NCBI RefSeq assembly: GCF_014839805.1
Contig: NC_051120.1
Span: forward strand, 8,494,001-8,558,000
Reading direction: 5' to 3'
Origin: Manduca sexta
Taxonomy: Eukaryota > Arthropoda > Insecta > Lepidoptera > Sphingidae
Length of the DNA stretch: 64,000 nucleotides
Position 1 is the stretch's first letter. Every line of letters starts with the position of its first letter. The notes under the pieces are model-generated. The model was not told the DNA's origin. It was given only the letters and a program-made list of their open reading frames with translations, and did no database searches. The translations under genes and the position numbers were made by a program. This document shows, in pieces, positions 25,901-40,900 of this stretch.

Positions 25901-28900
25901 TCCCCCTGGAGAACGTAGAGTATGCCCGCGCGGTGCAGGTGCTGCGCGACTCGGGCGCGACGGTGTCGCTGGTGGTGCGGAGGCGCGCGCCGGCGCCGCC
26001 GCCCACAGCCCCCACCACCATCAAACTCGCGCTTACCAGGAATGGGAAGAAAGAAGGTGGGTTTGTTTTATACAAGAGAAAACAGTTATAAACAAGTTAA
26101 ACCAAGAGTAGGTCATGTTTAGAAAAAATTATGGCAACACGAAATGCCAATAATAGTGTACCATAATAACATATAGTTTTAGGCAATGTTAGATAATAAA
26201 AACTTCTCTTAATATATTTATTCTTATATGGAACAATAAATATGCTAAAGTCATAAGAAGAATAGTCAAAATGATGAATCGTAGATCCTAGAATACATCA
26301 TTGCGTCCTTCGACGGTCATCACAGTGATGCGATGTGATATTAAGTTATACGCGGTCTTCGAAACAGACTTAGTACAAGCATCTGTTAAAGCAGATTCTT
26401 CACCATATATTTGGTGGTTGCTATCCAATTTAGCGAAAAGTATATTCGATAGATTCTCAGAATCAAGTCTCAGAAAAAAATTGATTGTTTTCAAAATCTT
26501 TATTCATTAAGTGCCGTAGTTCGTAATCTGGAACTTGAATAAACCGTACTATGAGTTCCGTATTATCAACAGTTTTGTTAGAACAGTTCATCGCTTTGCA
26601 TATTATGTTCGCACTTTATACTTGATCTAGATTAGTAGGTAAAGATATTCCTCCGTTAGTTACCACTAGTATTCTCATTATTCAGCGGTTTTTGTTAAAA
26701 ATACCTGTCTTACTATATTCAGATATATTACATATTTAAAGAATATTTTCATGTTTTGAGTAATAAAAAATACTATTGTCACATAGTTATAACAAATACC
26801 ATTGATAAGATAAAACATTTTTTATCCTAAAGTATAATAGAGATATTTTCGGTTCACACAAACTATTGTCTTTACAACAATAATTATTAGTAAAAAAAAA
26901 ACTTTTTCTCACTAGTTCCTTTAAGAATCTTCGGAATATTTTTCATATCAATAAACTATAACTATTGAATACAACGCCGGTGTACTTATTACTATTTATA
27001 AGGTGCAAAGAGAACATTCGGCCGGGCCGCTCGTATATTTATTCAGTTGTCGAGAATAAATCTTAAACAACCCTCTAATATCTAACAATAACCAATAAAT
27101 TGTTGTAGTATCACGGCTATTTTGATAAATAACACTCTTAATATGTTTTAGGTTTATCTATACTCTATATGTTCTATCTATCTTCTATACTTATAATAAA
27201 TCTGTAGAGAGGTCAATTCTGTACATGAAATATATTTCCAAAATAACTATCAGGGGGTGATTAGGGATCGATACTGATGCCAAAAATGCAATTAGTAAAA
27301 TTTTTGTCTGTCTGTCTGTATAACCGTTATAGAAACAAAAACTACTTGACGGATTTTAACGAAACTTGGTACAATTATTTTTCATACTCATATATACTCA
27401 TACCATCTCAGGAAGTTGGTTATAGTATACTTTTCATCACGCTACAATTAATAGGAGCAGAGCAGTGAAGGGAAATGTTGGGAAAACGGGAGAAGTTACT
27501 CCATTTTTTAAGCTTCCGTCGCGTGTGCAACCTTAATGGTTAAAGCTACACAGAAATCATGTATGACGGAAATGTTCTCCTTAAAATTATGTAAAAATAT
27601 CCCACGACAGCATGTGTCTATCTTTTATGGTTGACTCACAATGACACGTGTAACTCCCGATAGCTTAGCAGTTCGAAGCTTTCTCATTATATTTGTTTAC
27701 TAATCTTAGGAACTATCGGTCCAAACTGAAAAAATCTTTTTGCGTTGGATAGCCCTTTATTTGTGAATTGTTATAGGCTATATATCATCACGCTATACCC
27801 AATAGGAGCGGAGCAGCAATGGCTAATCTCTGGAACTACCGGTCCAAACTGAAAAAATCTCTCCTTAAAATTATGTAAAAAATATCCCACGACAGCATAT
27901 GTCTATCTTTTATGGTTGACTCACAATAACACGTGTAACTCCCGATAGCTTAGCAGTTCGAAGCTTTCTCATTATATTTGTCTACTCTTACGTTTATAAC
28001 ACTCTCAGTCATCCCTAATTAAAAAAGTTAACATTATTAAATATTCCATAAAAAAGAATCATAAAAATCGGTATAGAAACACCAATGTTATACATGAAAT
28101 ACGCTAATAATAAGCCACCACGCGTGAATATTGAATCATGCTATAAGGATTATTTTTGTATATATATATAAGGTCGCGAACGCACACGCAGGCGGCTTGC
28201 TTGGCACCTAGAGGCTAGCGAATCACCTAGCGAGTAGCTTCGTAAAACGAACATTCTCGAACGTTCGCGACCGGCTCCATTTTTGAAGTCCGAAATCCAC
28301 GCGGGCGAAGCTGCGGGCGGAAGCTAGTATTTAATAATATCGTCCACGGACAACAACCGTACAAATAAAAAAAGGGCCTCGAGGGGCACAGGGGTGAGAA
28401 GGGCTGCCTCTTTTTAAAACGTCAGCTGTCACACTTGACAGCTGACACTTCCACCTGACAATTGTAGGACCACAGACTCAACCATGCTACAATTGTTTCC
28501 AGATTTTGGCATCGTCCTAGGCTGCAAACTGTACGTCAAGGAACTAACGATGCGAGCGAGGGAACAGCTGAACCAGGCCGGCCAGGGTCTATGCGAAGGA
28601 GACGTCGTCACGAGGATCAATAACACATCCGTCACAGACGCCATGACCCTCAAAGAGGCCAGGAAACTGGTGGAGTCCTGCAAGGACAGACTTAACCTCG
28701 TGGTCACTAGAGAGCTGATCAGGGAAGAGACAGTCACTAATGGAAATTACCAGAACAATTATAGTAGTTTAGGTAAGTCTAGCTAAGTTCTAAGTTCGCT
28801 TCGTCGTCCTCATGGAAATCCTTTCCCGGACTCAAAGTCTCGCTAAACAGTTTTACAGGATAGGAAGGCCGCAGTGGCTAGGGGTCCCTTTATGTAGAAT

Positions 28901-31900
28901 TTATTTAGAATCTAATTATCATTAGAACGATTTTAGACCACATTTATGTATAATAATTATAGTACCTATATGTTGTGTCGGGTTTCTTTTTGGGAAATTT
29001 CACCTTTCGCCACTGGAAGGTCGTCTAACATTAATTCAGGACTTGGCCTATCCATGTGCCAAATTTCATCCTAATCCGTTCTGGAGTTTGTACGTTTACT
29101 TCTAACAAACATCTGTCCAAATTGTGACATTTAAAAAAGTAGTAAAATACAGACAAAAAATATGTATTCTCAGACGCACCATCGCACAACGTGTACCCAG
29201 GCACGGAGCCTCTATCGTCGGCGTACTCGAGCAGCGGCCAGAACTTGTACGTGGCGGCGCCGGTCAGGGGCGGCGCGGGGGACGCGCGGCGGGGGCCCAT
29301 GTCGCACGAGGTCGAACAGCCGCCCCGACCCCCGCCGCCTAGGAATGAAGGTACATCGCAACCCTTCGATAGTAAAATATATAGGGACCAGGAAGATAAA
29401 AAACCTCGCCATGTTATGGTAAAATATTGAATTTTTAGCACTGACATCGTTAACTTTAAAACGAAACAGCAAAAGTGGCGCCACCAACAAAGCTTTTTTA
29501 TTTTCCTGGCTAGGCTATAAATAAATAAAAATTACCAACCTGATAGCTTCCTTTTGGTATAAAAGAAAGAAGAAAATGTGTTCAGAATTGATTTCCCTGT
29601 TGGTTGTAGTATTATCTTATGTTGCATATACTATTTTTTTCACAGATTACTACAGTAGTAGAAGACAGTTATACGAAGAAGATGTAATGAATAACCAAAT
29701 GAATCAAATGAATCAAAGGAATAAACCACCGTATGTTCAAACTTTTCATATATCTTCATTAAATATCATAATATGTGTTTAGCCCAATAGAAATATTAAT
29801 TCAATGTGCACTTGAGGTAACCAATATGATAGCTTTTTCGGTCCTTCGAACATGCGTACCTTTAGTAAAATATTACTAAAACACCGTTTAATATTACAAT
29901 TACCTATGTTTTCTATTAAATAAGATAATATACAGAAAATTTTGAATACTATTATTGCAGAAGCGAACCGCGGCTAATAAGTTTCCAAAAGGAAGGGTCG
30001 GTGGGACTCCGGTTGTGCGGCGGGAACAGGTCCGGCGTGTTCGTGTCGGGGGTCCAGCCCACCAGCCCGGCGGCGCTGCAGGGCCTGCAGCCCGCTGACA
30101 AAATACTCAAGGTACACTCGATTTATATTTAACGCATGGTAGTGCTAATAGATGGCATTGTAATTGATTTTTGAAATATCTTATCGATTTTCTTTCAGAT
30201 TTTTTTCTTTTTTATGTTGCTATCAGTATGTGTCAAAATCTGTGACCTGACCTTAATAAGTACTTATGTGATGAAATTTAGAAACTATTTACTATTACTA
30301 CAGCATTGAATATTATTGACTTTCTTGAAGACCAGAAATAAATTTAAAAAATAATAATAATCAATTTCCCACAAATAAAATTTTACTTAATTTTCAGGTA
30401 AACGACATGGAGATGAAAGGCGTGACTCGCGAGGAGGCGGTGCTGTTTTTACTGAGCCTGCAGGAGCGGATCGACCTCATCGTACAACACTCGCCGGACG
30501 AATACAACGCGGTGGCCAGCGGGCAGATGCGTGAGTATTAGTACATCCAGCTCGAAGGACCAAAAATATTATATTTGGTTTATGTTATAAAGATTGATTG
30601 GGGCCTTGTAGTAAACGAACAGGTTGGCTGTATTTGTGTAAAGGATATCTGTGAGACTGATACATAATATTACTTAACTTCATTATATATGCTTGATCAA
30701 GACTCGTGCATAATTTACTGAACCGATTTAGGCAAAACATATTGGATAACATTAGTAATTAATAACTACTACAATAACGATATTAAATAATAAATAATAA
30801 AAATAATGTCATGTTCTGTTAAAAGTTTTATTTTATAGTTGAATTAACTTCATATTGTCACGCACAATGGCTCGACGACTTTACGGGCTAAGTGCCAAAA
30901 AAGGAGCCCATAACCATAACTTCGTACTGGAGTTTATTGTTGGATCTCTTCAATATAGAGCCTTTTGTCTCCTATGTTACTGAAGTATTGATCAATGAAG
31001 TATAAAATACCACTTGTTTCAGCGGGTGATTCGTTCCACATAAAGACGCATTTCCACTACACGGAGCCGACGGACGGCGAGATGTCGTTCCGCTGCGGCG
31101 ACGTGTTCCACGTGGTGGACACGCTCCACAACGGCACCGTCGGCGCCTGGCAGGTTTACAGGATAGGTGAGATTTCTTCCAACTTTTATTCCACTCCAAT
31201 GTTTTCGAAGAAAGATTGGCAGGTATGCCTGAAAGCTGAAGTTAGTTTCCCTAGGGTATGTAGCTCATGGTGAATTTGGATAGAAAAATCAGTCTAATCT
31301 AACCTGCGATTCGAGCCCAGGATTTTCAACAGCTTACTTACAGTATCACGAATAAGATAAAGTCTTTGCTATTGTGGGTTGCTACGGATTGTAGATGTAA
31401 TATATCAGGATTTTTACTTGCTTGCTCATTGACTAACCTGTGGATTAAAAAGAAACCAGTCTTTTAATTCCACATCTTAAACTATTAAAGTACGTCCAAT
31501 CATTTTATACAATTGTTGTCTCAGGTCGCAACAACCAAGAGGTCCAGAAAGGAACAATACCAAACAAGGCGCGGGCGGAGGAGCTCGCCACCGCGCAGTT
31601 CAACGCCACCAAGAAGGAGATGTCCGGCAACGACGGCAAGCACAACTTCTTCAGGCGCCGCCGCTCCACGCACAGGCGCAGCAAGAGTCTCGGGAAGGTG
31701 AGGAGTATGAACTGGGATAAGGACAGGGGAGAGGAAATTCTAGAGAGCTTGATGCTTCAGAGACTTACACCCATATTCTAAGACGTATCCTCGGAAATTC
31801 CTCAACCTTATCTCAATCGTTACCTTGACAATTAATTCAAGGAATCTTCGAAAATGGTATTGCTTAAAGTTTGTAATATTCTTGAGGATCCACTTTGAGG

Positions 31901-34900
31901 ATTCTTGAGGAATGTCTTCGGGATATTCATAAGAAGTATCGTACAAGTATTGTAGGAAACGTTGGATATCCATTTTTAACACACTTTAATTAATATCAAA
32001 ATAAAGTAATCAGATTGTAACACTGTTTACAAAACTAAAAACTTTCCTCGAGTTCCTTCAGGTAAGTCGCGAGGTACCTTGAATTTGACAGTTGATTCCT
32101 TTCCTTAAGAAAGGAAAAGTGTTGAGTGACGTCAAGTGGAAGATTTTTTTTTTAACTAAGAATACAGATTGCCTCCGGTGAGGTTGAGTGGAGTCAGGGA
32201 ATTTTCAAGAAAATGTCTTAGATAACGGGTGTTACTCTAACTTGAACGTTAATCAGTCATTCTCTAGTTAGCTCCTGTAGCTAAGGCCGACCCTAGGATA
32301 TTCCTGATCTCGAAAGGAACAGCACCTATACACACTTGCTGTCCCGCAGGAGCACTGGGACGAGGTGGTGCTGTCGGACAGCATCAGCAAGTTCCCCGCG
32401 TACGAGCGCGTGGTGCTGACGCAGCCGGGGTTCGTGCGGCCGCTCATCGTGCTCGGCGCCGTGGCCGACCTGGCGCGCGACCGCCTGCTCAGCGACAGCC
32501 CCGACAAGTTCGCCTCGCCCAGTAAGTACTGCTCCTACTGCATTCATTGTATTATACGGCAGCTGGCTAACAGCATTTACTTCCATATTATGGAACCCTG
32601 ATTCTATCAAACTATACTTTGCTCGATCTCTCTCGGACTTTGGGTGAGTTACCTAAGTACTTAAAGTAAGTAGATCATACCCAATGGTCTTTCTGGGGAG
32701 ATAAGCTATTTTCTGCAGCTTGCGCATGTGTTTTGGGAAAGATATTGAAGCTAGTGTAGTTACTGGATATGACAAAATGCGTGCGGAACCGCGGGCAAAA
32801 ATTAGTTATCTACAAGATAATTGTGTTTTAAGTTTCTTTATTAGGCTACTACCTCGCAATTTCTACGACAGTTCAATGACTTCAATAAATTGCATGATGG
32901 CGGATTGCTGTTTTATCGGACTATGCGAGTTAAGGAATGGAGAGCATACTTGTGCACTATAATATCTCCTGCGTACCTGAAAGATTTTCGTTTAGACCGG
33001 CCGCCGTCTAAAATTCGGCTAGGAGGGATTTATTCAGTCTAGAGTATGGTATCTTGTGACTGGGACGATGTGATGCGGTGCGCTGGTCTGGTGTGGTTTT
33101 TCGCCAGCATAATGAGTACTCAGATCCTCTATTATGATTTGAATCTTCTGTTATTGTACCTATGTTATGTTTCATATGAGTTTACAAGATACTCCAAATC
33201 ATAGTGACGTTTGTTGGGGAGGTCTAAAAATGCACCAGATACTACCAATTTTGTTAAGGTAAAAGGTAAAATAAACTTGAATGATCCAAAGAAAATAAAT
33301 CTTTCCAGAGATGGATAGCACACTAGAAGACAGCAAGACGAAGTCCACAGGGATCATCCGCCTGTCCAGCATCCGCACGATCATGGAGCGAGGGAAGCAC
33401 GCGCTGCTCGACATCACACCCAACGCGGTGGACAGACTCAACTACGCACAGTTCTACCCTATAGTGATATTCCTCAAAGCGGATAACAAGCATATCATCA
33501 AACAGTTGAGAGCTGGGCTACCCAAGTAAGTGATTATTTTATCCCATAAGTCATTTATAGCATAAGCTTGGTTATAATAAAGTTAACTATTACTTTTGTT
33601 TATAGTTTCAAAAAAATACAGATAGAATAGTGTTCCAGCATGGCTAGGTATGTTATTTAAATTATACCGTAGAAGATGACGCATACAATATATTGTGAAA
33701 ATATCACTACGACAAAATGCTACTTTAATCGTCTTCTTATAAGTGTAAATGAATTATTTATAGATATTTTTATCAAATAATTGCTAACATACAAAACCAA
33801 TATGAACTCAAGAAAACATTTTATCACAAAATAAACAAATATCCCCTAAACCACTCTCTCGTTCCAGGTCTGCTCACAAATCATCCAAGAAGCTTCTAGA
33901 ACAATGCCAACACATGGAACGTGTTTGGGGTCACGTGTTCACGCACACCATCACACTGAGCGAAGCCAACCAGAACACGTGGTTCAGCAAGCTGGTAGAC
34001 CTCATTCAGAGGACGCAACAGCAACAACTATGGGTGTCTGAGACCAAGGTACGGAAATAAATCATTTCAGGATTAATACATACATTTAAGGGCCTTTTGG
34101 TTGATTTCAATAAACGATTCTTCCACTTTAAGGGTTGAGGTAGCCAATTTAAATTTATTATCCTAAATGTTACTTTCGGATTGGGAGCGAAAATGGACTG
34201 TGTCTTATTTTTATTAAATTGTTTTGGTGTATTCATAGAATTTATTTGTAAGCAAGAGGTCGTTTATTGAAATTACGGTTAAGGATATAGGTCTATCTTC
34301 TTTAAGAACTGAAATTAAGGGTAAAGAATGAAGAAAGAGAAGGATCTAGAACATTCTATTTCGTCTTTAGAGGGTTAAATACTTCTGACAAAGATCTCGG
34401 TCTATCCCAGTGACTAACATGTTAACATTATCAACAACTCTAAAGACAGTAAAGGCTTCACCCAAACAAGTTTGCCCGTAAAGTATACGTAATAATGGGA
34501 TACGCTTATTCCAAAGTAAATGTTCTTAACGTAAAACAGTAAACGCATTATGCTTCAACAGATAGCTTGGTAAAGGACATTTTGGTGCATTTGGTAAATT
34601 TTATGTGCTCTATATGTTTTCTATACTTTAATATACCGATTAATCACGTGGGAATGTTGATGCAAACAAAATTGATTCCTTTTCATGAAATTTAAGGTCA
34701 GTTAGATGCAATTAGGTCCTCTCTGGCGTATGTCTTTGATTGACATTATCTGTGGTCTTTGAATGTGATAACTCAGCGTCAGAGGATCCAGCCTTTTGCT
34801 CATTCGTCATTGGTCAAATACTTCAATAAAAATTAAAGTCGATAAATGTTTGCATCCTCTTTCCCCAATAAAAAGTACATTATAATTAACAATATTCGTT

Positions 34901-37900
34901 TCTGTTCTGTCTTGCGGTGTAGCACGTTGAAATGGTGTCGGATATATACTTCCCGATCCCGCCTTCCCCCTACCCTGCCTTCTACCCGATATCCCACCCC
35001 ATCACGTACCAACCGTCCCCACAGCGACCTCTTAGCTCGCCTCAACACATATCACACGTCACTAAACCCGACCACATGTATGACGCTAACAGGAATCATC
35101 TAGTGCCTTACTACTACTCCGAAACTCTTACTCCTTGCATGCCTAATAACGTTTACAGCATGCCTAATAAAAACAGACATACTGTCGCTAACCCGTACGA
35201 CGAGAGACTGCATAGGAAGACTATGCCGAAACTAAAAACCCCGGTCAACGACAGCCCTGAATTAAGCAATATTTACGCTAGAAGTAATATCTACCAACCT
35301 CAATCGTTTAGGCCTTATAGCGTTCTGGAAACTTCTTCCAAATCTCCCATAACTAATGTCCAAAGACCGTCTTCTGTCGTGCCAAGCATGACTGATCAGT
35401 ATCGACCAGCATCCTTCTATATCACTGCTAATGAAAAGACTCCTATACCTGAATGGAAAGCGAGGCTGCGAAAAGAGATGCCAAAGCCTTTTAAAAGCTT
35501 GGACAAGAGTCTAGAGAAGCCTTCGAGGCAGGTGTGCCGTATTCCCAACTGTAAATGTAGCGTTAAACCTGCTCTCAACTCTGGTAGGTTTAGCGAAGTG
35601 AGAACCCTGCCTACGGTCTCCGAAAGATCTCTAAACAAAGTCAGGAACCTGTCTTTGCCATCTCTTAAACTAGAAGAGTTGGACAAAGACAAATGTGATA
35701 ATACCGAAGCGGAGAGGGATGTTGTTCCTGTTATAAGCAAACCGATATCAGAACAACACCTAGGGTATGTTTAGTTTCATTAACATTAGACTAATCCGGA
35801 GTTACCATTAGATGTAGCACAACTTATTTTTTGTATATTAGCTTCACTATTAATCCGCTTGTAACTCGCTATAGCTGCTTGTGTTTAGTTAATCGTTTTG
35901 TGTTTACTCGTGTGTTTTTGTATATACCAGTGTATAAACCATTTTGAATCAATATTCATTCAAAACTTAGCTACTAATGTGTGTTTTTTGTTTGAATGTT
36001 GATTGTGTCCCTCATGCTGTTAGTAATCATTCATTTCACCCCGTTCCGTTCCCTATCGGACGCTGATAGAGGCCTGAGCCGTTGTCGGACGACTTTCTGT
36101 TCTCAATGTCGTCGAGTACGGAGAACCGATTGTCGTACGCGTCGAGTCCGGAGAGCGACCTGGAAGTGAGCCCACCGCCTGCGCCGAGACTCGTCAAGTC
36201 CTCGTCGGACCCGTCGATAGCCACCACGCAGGACAACATGGACCGCGACGACGATATCAATCACATGGCTGACGCTGTACCGCCTCCCTATACGGTTTGT
36301 AGCATTGCTTATGTTTGTGTACGTGCCAACGCATATAAAAGGTCCGTTCAGATATTATACACGATATTCTGTGCCACAAATTAACGAAATAAGACATGAA
36401 CTTTATTTATCTTGGTCTTAGTCACTTTTTTTTAGAATACTGTTATAATAAGTCGAACTCATTTCCTACACTATTATCAAATATGTCGTATACCTGAACA
36501 GGCCTTGAGCCTTCATTTTGGTTTTGGCAGGGGAATTAGGTCATGCCAGGGTATCGGGCAGGTGAACTACTAATTAAAATGGCAGATATTTGTAAATATC
36601 AATGTAAAATTAAATGTAAATTGATTTCCTATCTTTTTGTTAAAATTATAATTTACTATAATGGCTTTAAAGTTAAGGCAACTTTTGCACAATTATATTA
36701 AATAAAAAAAAAAACTCTAAAAAAAAACAAAAACAATTATTACTATAAAGTCATAAACGCATGTTGTTAGGTATCAAATTCGTAAGACAGAGAAAACTAG
36801 TACAACAGAATTATTGTTACCACTGCGGTCTATAATTTGAGTGGGCGTACTCGGGGCGAGAAGGCGGGGCAAGGTAACACGCCCACCATAGAAACTTCAT
36901 TTCCCACCCCAGAAAGTCTTGTGTTTACAAAGGCCTCGCGTGGTGCAAGCATTTCGTATCGGCGATATATTCTTCTCCCGTCAGTTGTCCCTCAAAGATC
37001 AGTGAAGATCCGTAGCTATGCAAATGATCATTGGAAGGCATCGCAATCATGCGGTTCGGTTCAAAACGTTAGTATATAAAAAACATGACTGCACGAATCT
37101 TTAGATACATCAATAAAATAACAAACCCCACGTTATCAACCCAACAGCAAGGCAGCTACGGCGACAGCAAGTACGGTTTCTCAGCGAACACCAACGGGCC
37201 CACTATGGGCCACAGCCATGGACATATGGGCCCGCCGGGCGACGCGCCACCGTACCAGGCCAATCCTATGACGCATTCGCCACCGCATTCGCCTTTGTAT
37301 GGAACAGGTATGTGTAGTGTAGGTATAACGATACAGGAGATGTGGGAAAATATTTAGTAATTCCTGTGTGGAACAGGTATGTAGATAGCATGCTGGTGGT
37401 AGCAATGCGTTTTACAGATAGACGCGTCATACACTTACAAAATTGCACATAAAAACAGCGCAGTATTTACTATAGTCACCGCCTTAGCGGCTCGCATTGA
37501 TAGAGGCCGAGTGGGCCCGAGTGTGCCCGAATGGCCTCGAGCGTCGACCGCCCCGTCGCCATGACAGTCGAATAAAATACGTTTATTAGTTAAAAAATAA
37601 GTTATATTATTACTAACGTGCGAAATGAAATGGTTTTTTCATTCACAGTTGGAGTATGATATGTAGACAGCCGCGACAGTGGTTGGAGATGGACTAAGTG
37701 AATGTCGGGCAATTACCTTGCTTTAGTCTTGCTAGTATTGAGCTCGGACAACGTATCCATGTAATAAAAACATCTTAGGGTGGTAGGATATATTTTATAT
37801 CCGCTGGGATAGCGACCACCGTACATATGATAAACCCGCCATAGTGGCTTATATTAGTGTGTCGGGTTCCGGGATGTGTAGCTGTGTATAACCGGTTCGT

Positions 37901-40900
37901 ATAGGTCGGCATAATTGTCAACTGCCTATGTAAATGTGTCGCGTTCTGGGATCAGCCTGTGTATATCCGGTTCCAATAGGCCGGCATAATTGTGTCAACT
38001 GTCGAGGCGTTATCATTTCTCGTCTGTTTCCGTGCCCGTATAAAAAAGCATCGAGTTATATAACAGTAGTTACAGGATTTTTTCATATCTTTAACAGGGA
38101 CGAGGATGTCTTTAGATATTTAACGGATAGTATTAAATTAGACGCATGGATGGTATCTTCAATGAAATGTTTATATCTATTCAACCAGAGCATGTACTTA
38201 CTGGACATAATAAGATTTAACATCTCATGTCTCAGGATGGCGAGCGCAGTGGAATGTCAGACAATACATTGTAATTAAAGTTGTTGGTTGGTGTTTCTAC
38301 TGTTTATGGGCGGTCGTATTGTTTACTATCCGGTGACCGCAAAGCTCGTCTCGTCATTCAAAGTAATAATATAATAAACAACTTGAAATCTAAATGTTCA
38401 AGATATTCTACATTCATTTTGCATGACCTAACGTATTGGTATAAATTGTTCAAATTGGTGTAATTGGTTCTAGTAGATCGTTGTCCGTAGACGCCCGTGT
38501 AACACTAGGTTACACTAACAAATCAATGAACAAAATTGCGATGTGTATAGTTCCAGAGCTGCCGCCGCGCGGGCCGGTGAGCGGCGCGGGCGGCGCGGGC
38601 GGTGCGGGCGGCGCGGGGGGCGCGGTGAGCCGGCCGGCGGGCGGCGTGCTGCTCCCCGCGCCGCCGCCGGGCCGGCCGCCGCACTCGCTACGACATAACC
38701 CCTCGGTGAGTATCAACTTGGCACTTTTCCTGTCATGGCCGCTGGTATACTCTCTATCCGACTGTAGTTTTGTTTATATTCTAAATAGCTTTGGCCTGCC
38801 GTAAAAAGTTTTTCCAGGGTTAAAAAGTAGCCTATAGCACCCAGGAGTAATATAGCTTCCTATTAGTGAAGAATACTCGAAATCGGTTTAATAGTTCCTG
38901 AGATTTGCGAAACTCTGTACCTTTATGTATTAGTATAGATAAATAGTATAGATCACTTATTTCTGATTTCTAAACTTGTATAAATACATAATAATTTTAA
39001 TCATTTATCCGTAACCTGACTGTTAGCTACCCTAGAAGAACAAAATACAATATTCTATGAAATAAATTTCCCACTACCCATTAATTCAAAAATGAAAAGA
39101 TAGAAAGAACCCTTTTACCTACCATATACCCGTATCAAAAAACACTATCATTAGTAGAGGTAGCCCGTGACTATCAGTGAGTCAGTATGATAAAGCTGTT
39201 ATTAATATGTAATTTGAATTTGTTTATAGCAAAACACTCGTCCAAGCGCCCAGGAGCGTCTGTTCGGTCCGCCCAAGGACTCCGGCGACGAGGCGACGTA
39301 CACCGCGCGTCCCACCAGCATGATCATCCCCACGCAGAGCCAGGGCTCGCTCGACAGGCACAGGCATCCCAACAACCCGGTATGCACTATATATATTAAT
39401 ATTAATGTGAAAGAAACTCCAAGTTCCATCCACATCAACTTGGAGGTTATCAATCTAATACAGTACGATTCTATCGAAATACCACGTATTAAAAACTATG
39501 GAACCGATTAATTTAAACCGTCAATTAACGTGTGTTGGTACAGCAAAGTTCGTACGACGGCACCTCCTCGTACGAGTACAGCAGCGCGTCCAACAACGGG
39601 TCGGCGGTGGGCTCGTGCCGGCTGCCGCCCAACGCGCCCGATGATCTCAAAGTCGCGCCGCCTTCTATGTGAGTCCAAAATATTATCCTAGTATACATAT
39701 AATTTTATACTTTAGCGGCGTAAAGGTAGACACCGCTGTAGAGGAACAGATGGTTGCGTTCTCCCATGGAAGGGAAAGATTCCCAGTCAGGCAGATGTTG
39801 CGCCTGACCGGCCGCGGCCCCTCCGACGGTTCCTATTCGGAGATGGTATATATACTATGCGTCGCGCAAATTGTGCAAGCGTAATCCAAGATCGTCTGTC
39901 GCCATCTAATGTGATTGCTGTGTTTTATCACTACAGTTGTGTCAACGCATCGATCATTTTGCAGTTCCGGCGATATTGACGAGATGGCGGTGTATGCATT
40001 GATTGTACCGCCACAATACTATGCGTGTATATGATTCCTTCCGAACCGAACTTTAACCACGTATTACAACAGTCCTAGTATCCAGATATGTACATAGAAT
40101 TTTGTATTCTATGCGTGTAAATGATTCATTCTTAGCCGAATTTTGGTCACAGCAACTAATCTTAACGGAGATCAGCCAGGTACGCAGGAGATATAATGCA
40201 CAAGTGTGTGTGCAATACGCAGGTGCTCGCTTTGTTCTTTCACTCTCATAGTCCGGTGAGACAGCACGGAGATCAGGCTAAGGATAGTGATAGACTCAGG
40301 GTTTTACAATATTAGTAGTTTTATAATTTATTTGGGAGCTTGTCCGTTCCCATTTACTCAGATATCATGAAACACTCGCTGAATAAATTTATATGGCTTG
40401 CATCCTCCTTAAAATAAGATAAAACACGATCCCGAGTAATCTTGCCGAACCTCTACCCTCAATTCAGTTATCTATATCCCCACATGGAATGTAAAGACTT
40501 TCAATATAACAATTTACCTCACAGCAAAGTTCTTTGTGGGATATGGTTGTCCACAACAAACTGATCTATTAATTATTGTTATTTTACAGAAAAATGGAAC
40601 CGCCTCCGCCTCCGAACCCAGCGGTGATGCAGACACAAAGCCCGCAGAGGAATTCCAACTCACACGAGCACAACTCCTTGGATTACAGAGGCCCTGAAAA
40701 CAATTACAGGTAACACTCATAAAAATCACAAATAAAATTAAACATATACTGATTATACAGTTGATTTGTGACAAAAAGATTGCGTGTTGCAAAAAAAAAT
40801 TCATTATGTTTTACTGTTAGATAAATAAATATATTTACTTAATAACCTGAATCGTTAAACCAAAAAGATAAACCGATTATAATGGCATTTAGGATTCTGT

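Noticed and set aside
29031..29490. Antisense frames opposite pyd exon 5
   Set aside because: GC-rich exons suppress stop codons on all frames; these have no splice or start support. The same applies to antisense frames at 43628-43903, 44337-44588 and 44929-45213.
31698..32349. Read-through of pyd exon 10 into the intron
   Set aside because: A good gtgagg donor follows in phase 0 and the GUK exon joins perfectly at 32350; the intron is a MITE-like repeat.
36837..37079. 80-codon frame in pyd intron 15 as an extra exon
   Set aside because: No acceptor and donor pair gives matching phases with its neighbours, and its composition does not resemble the pyd linker.
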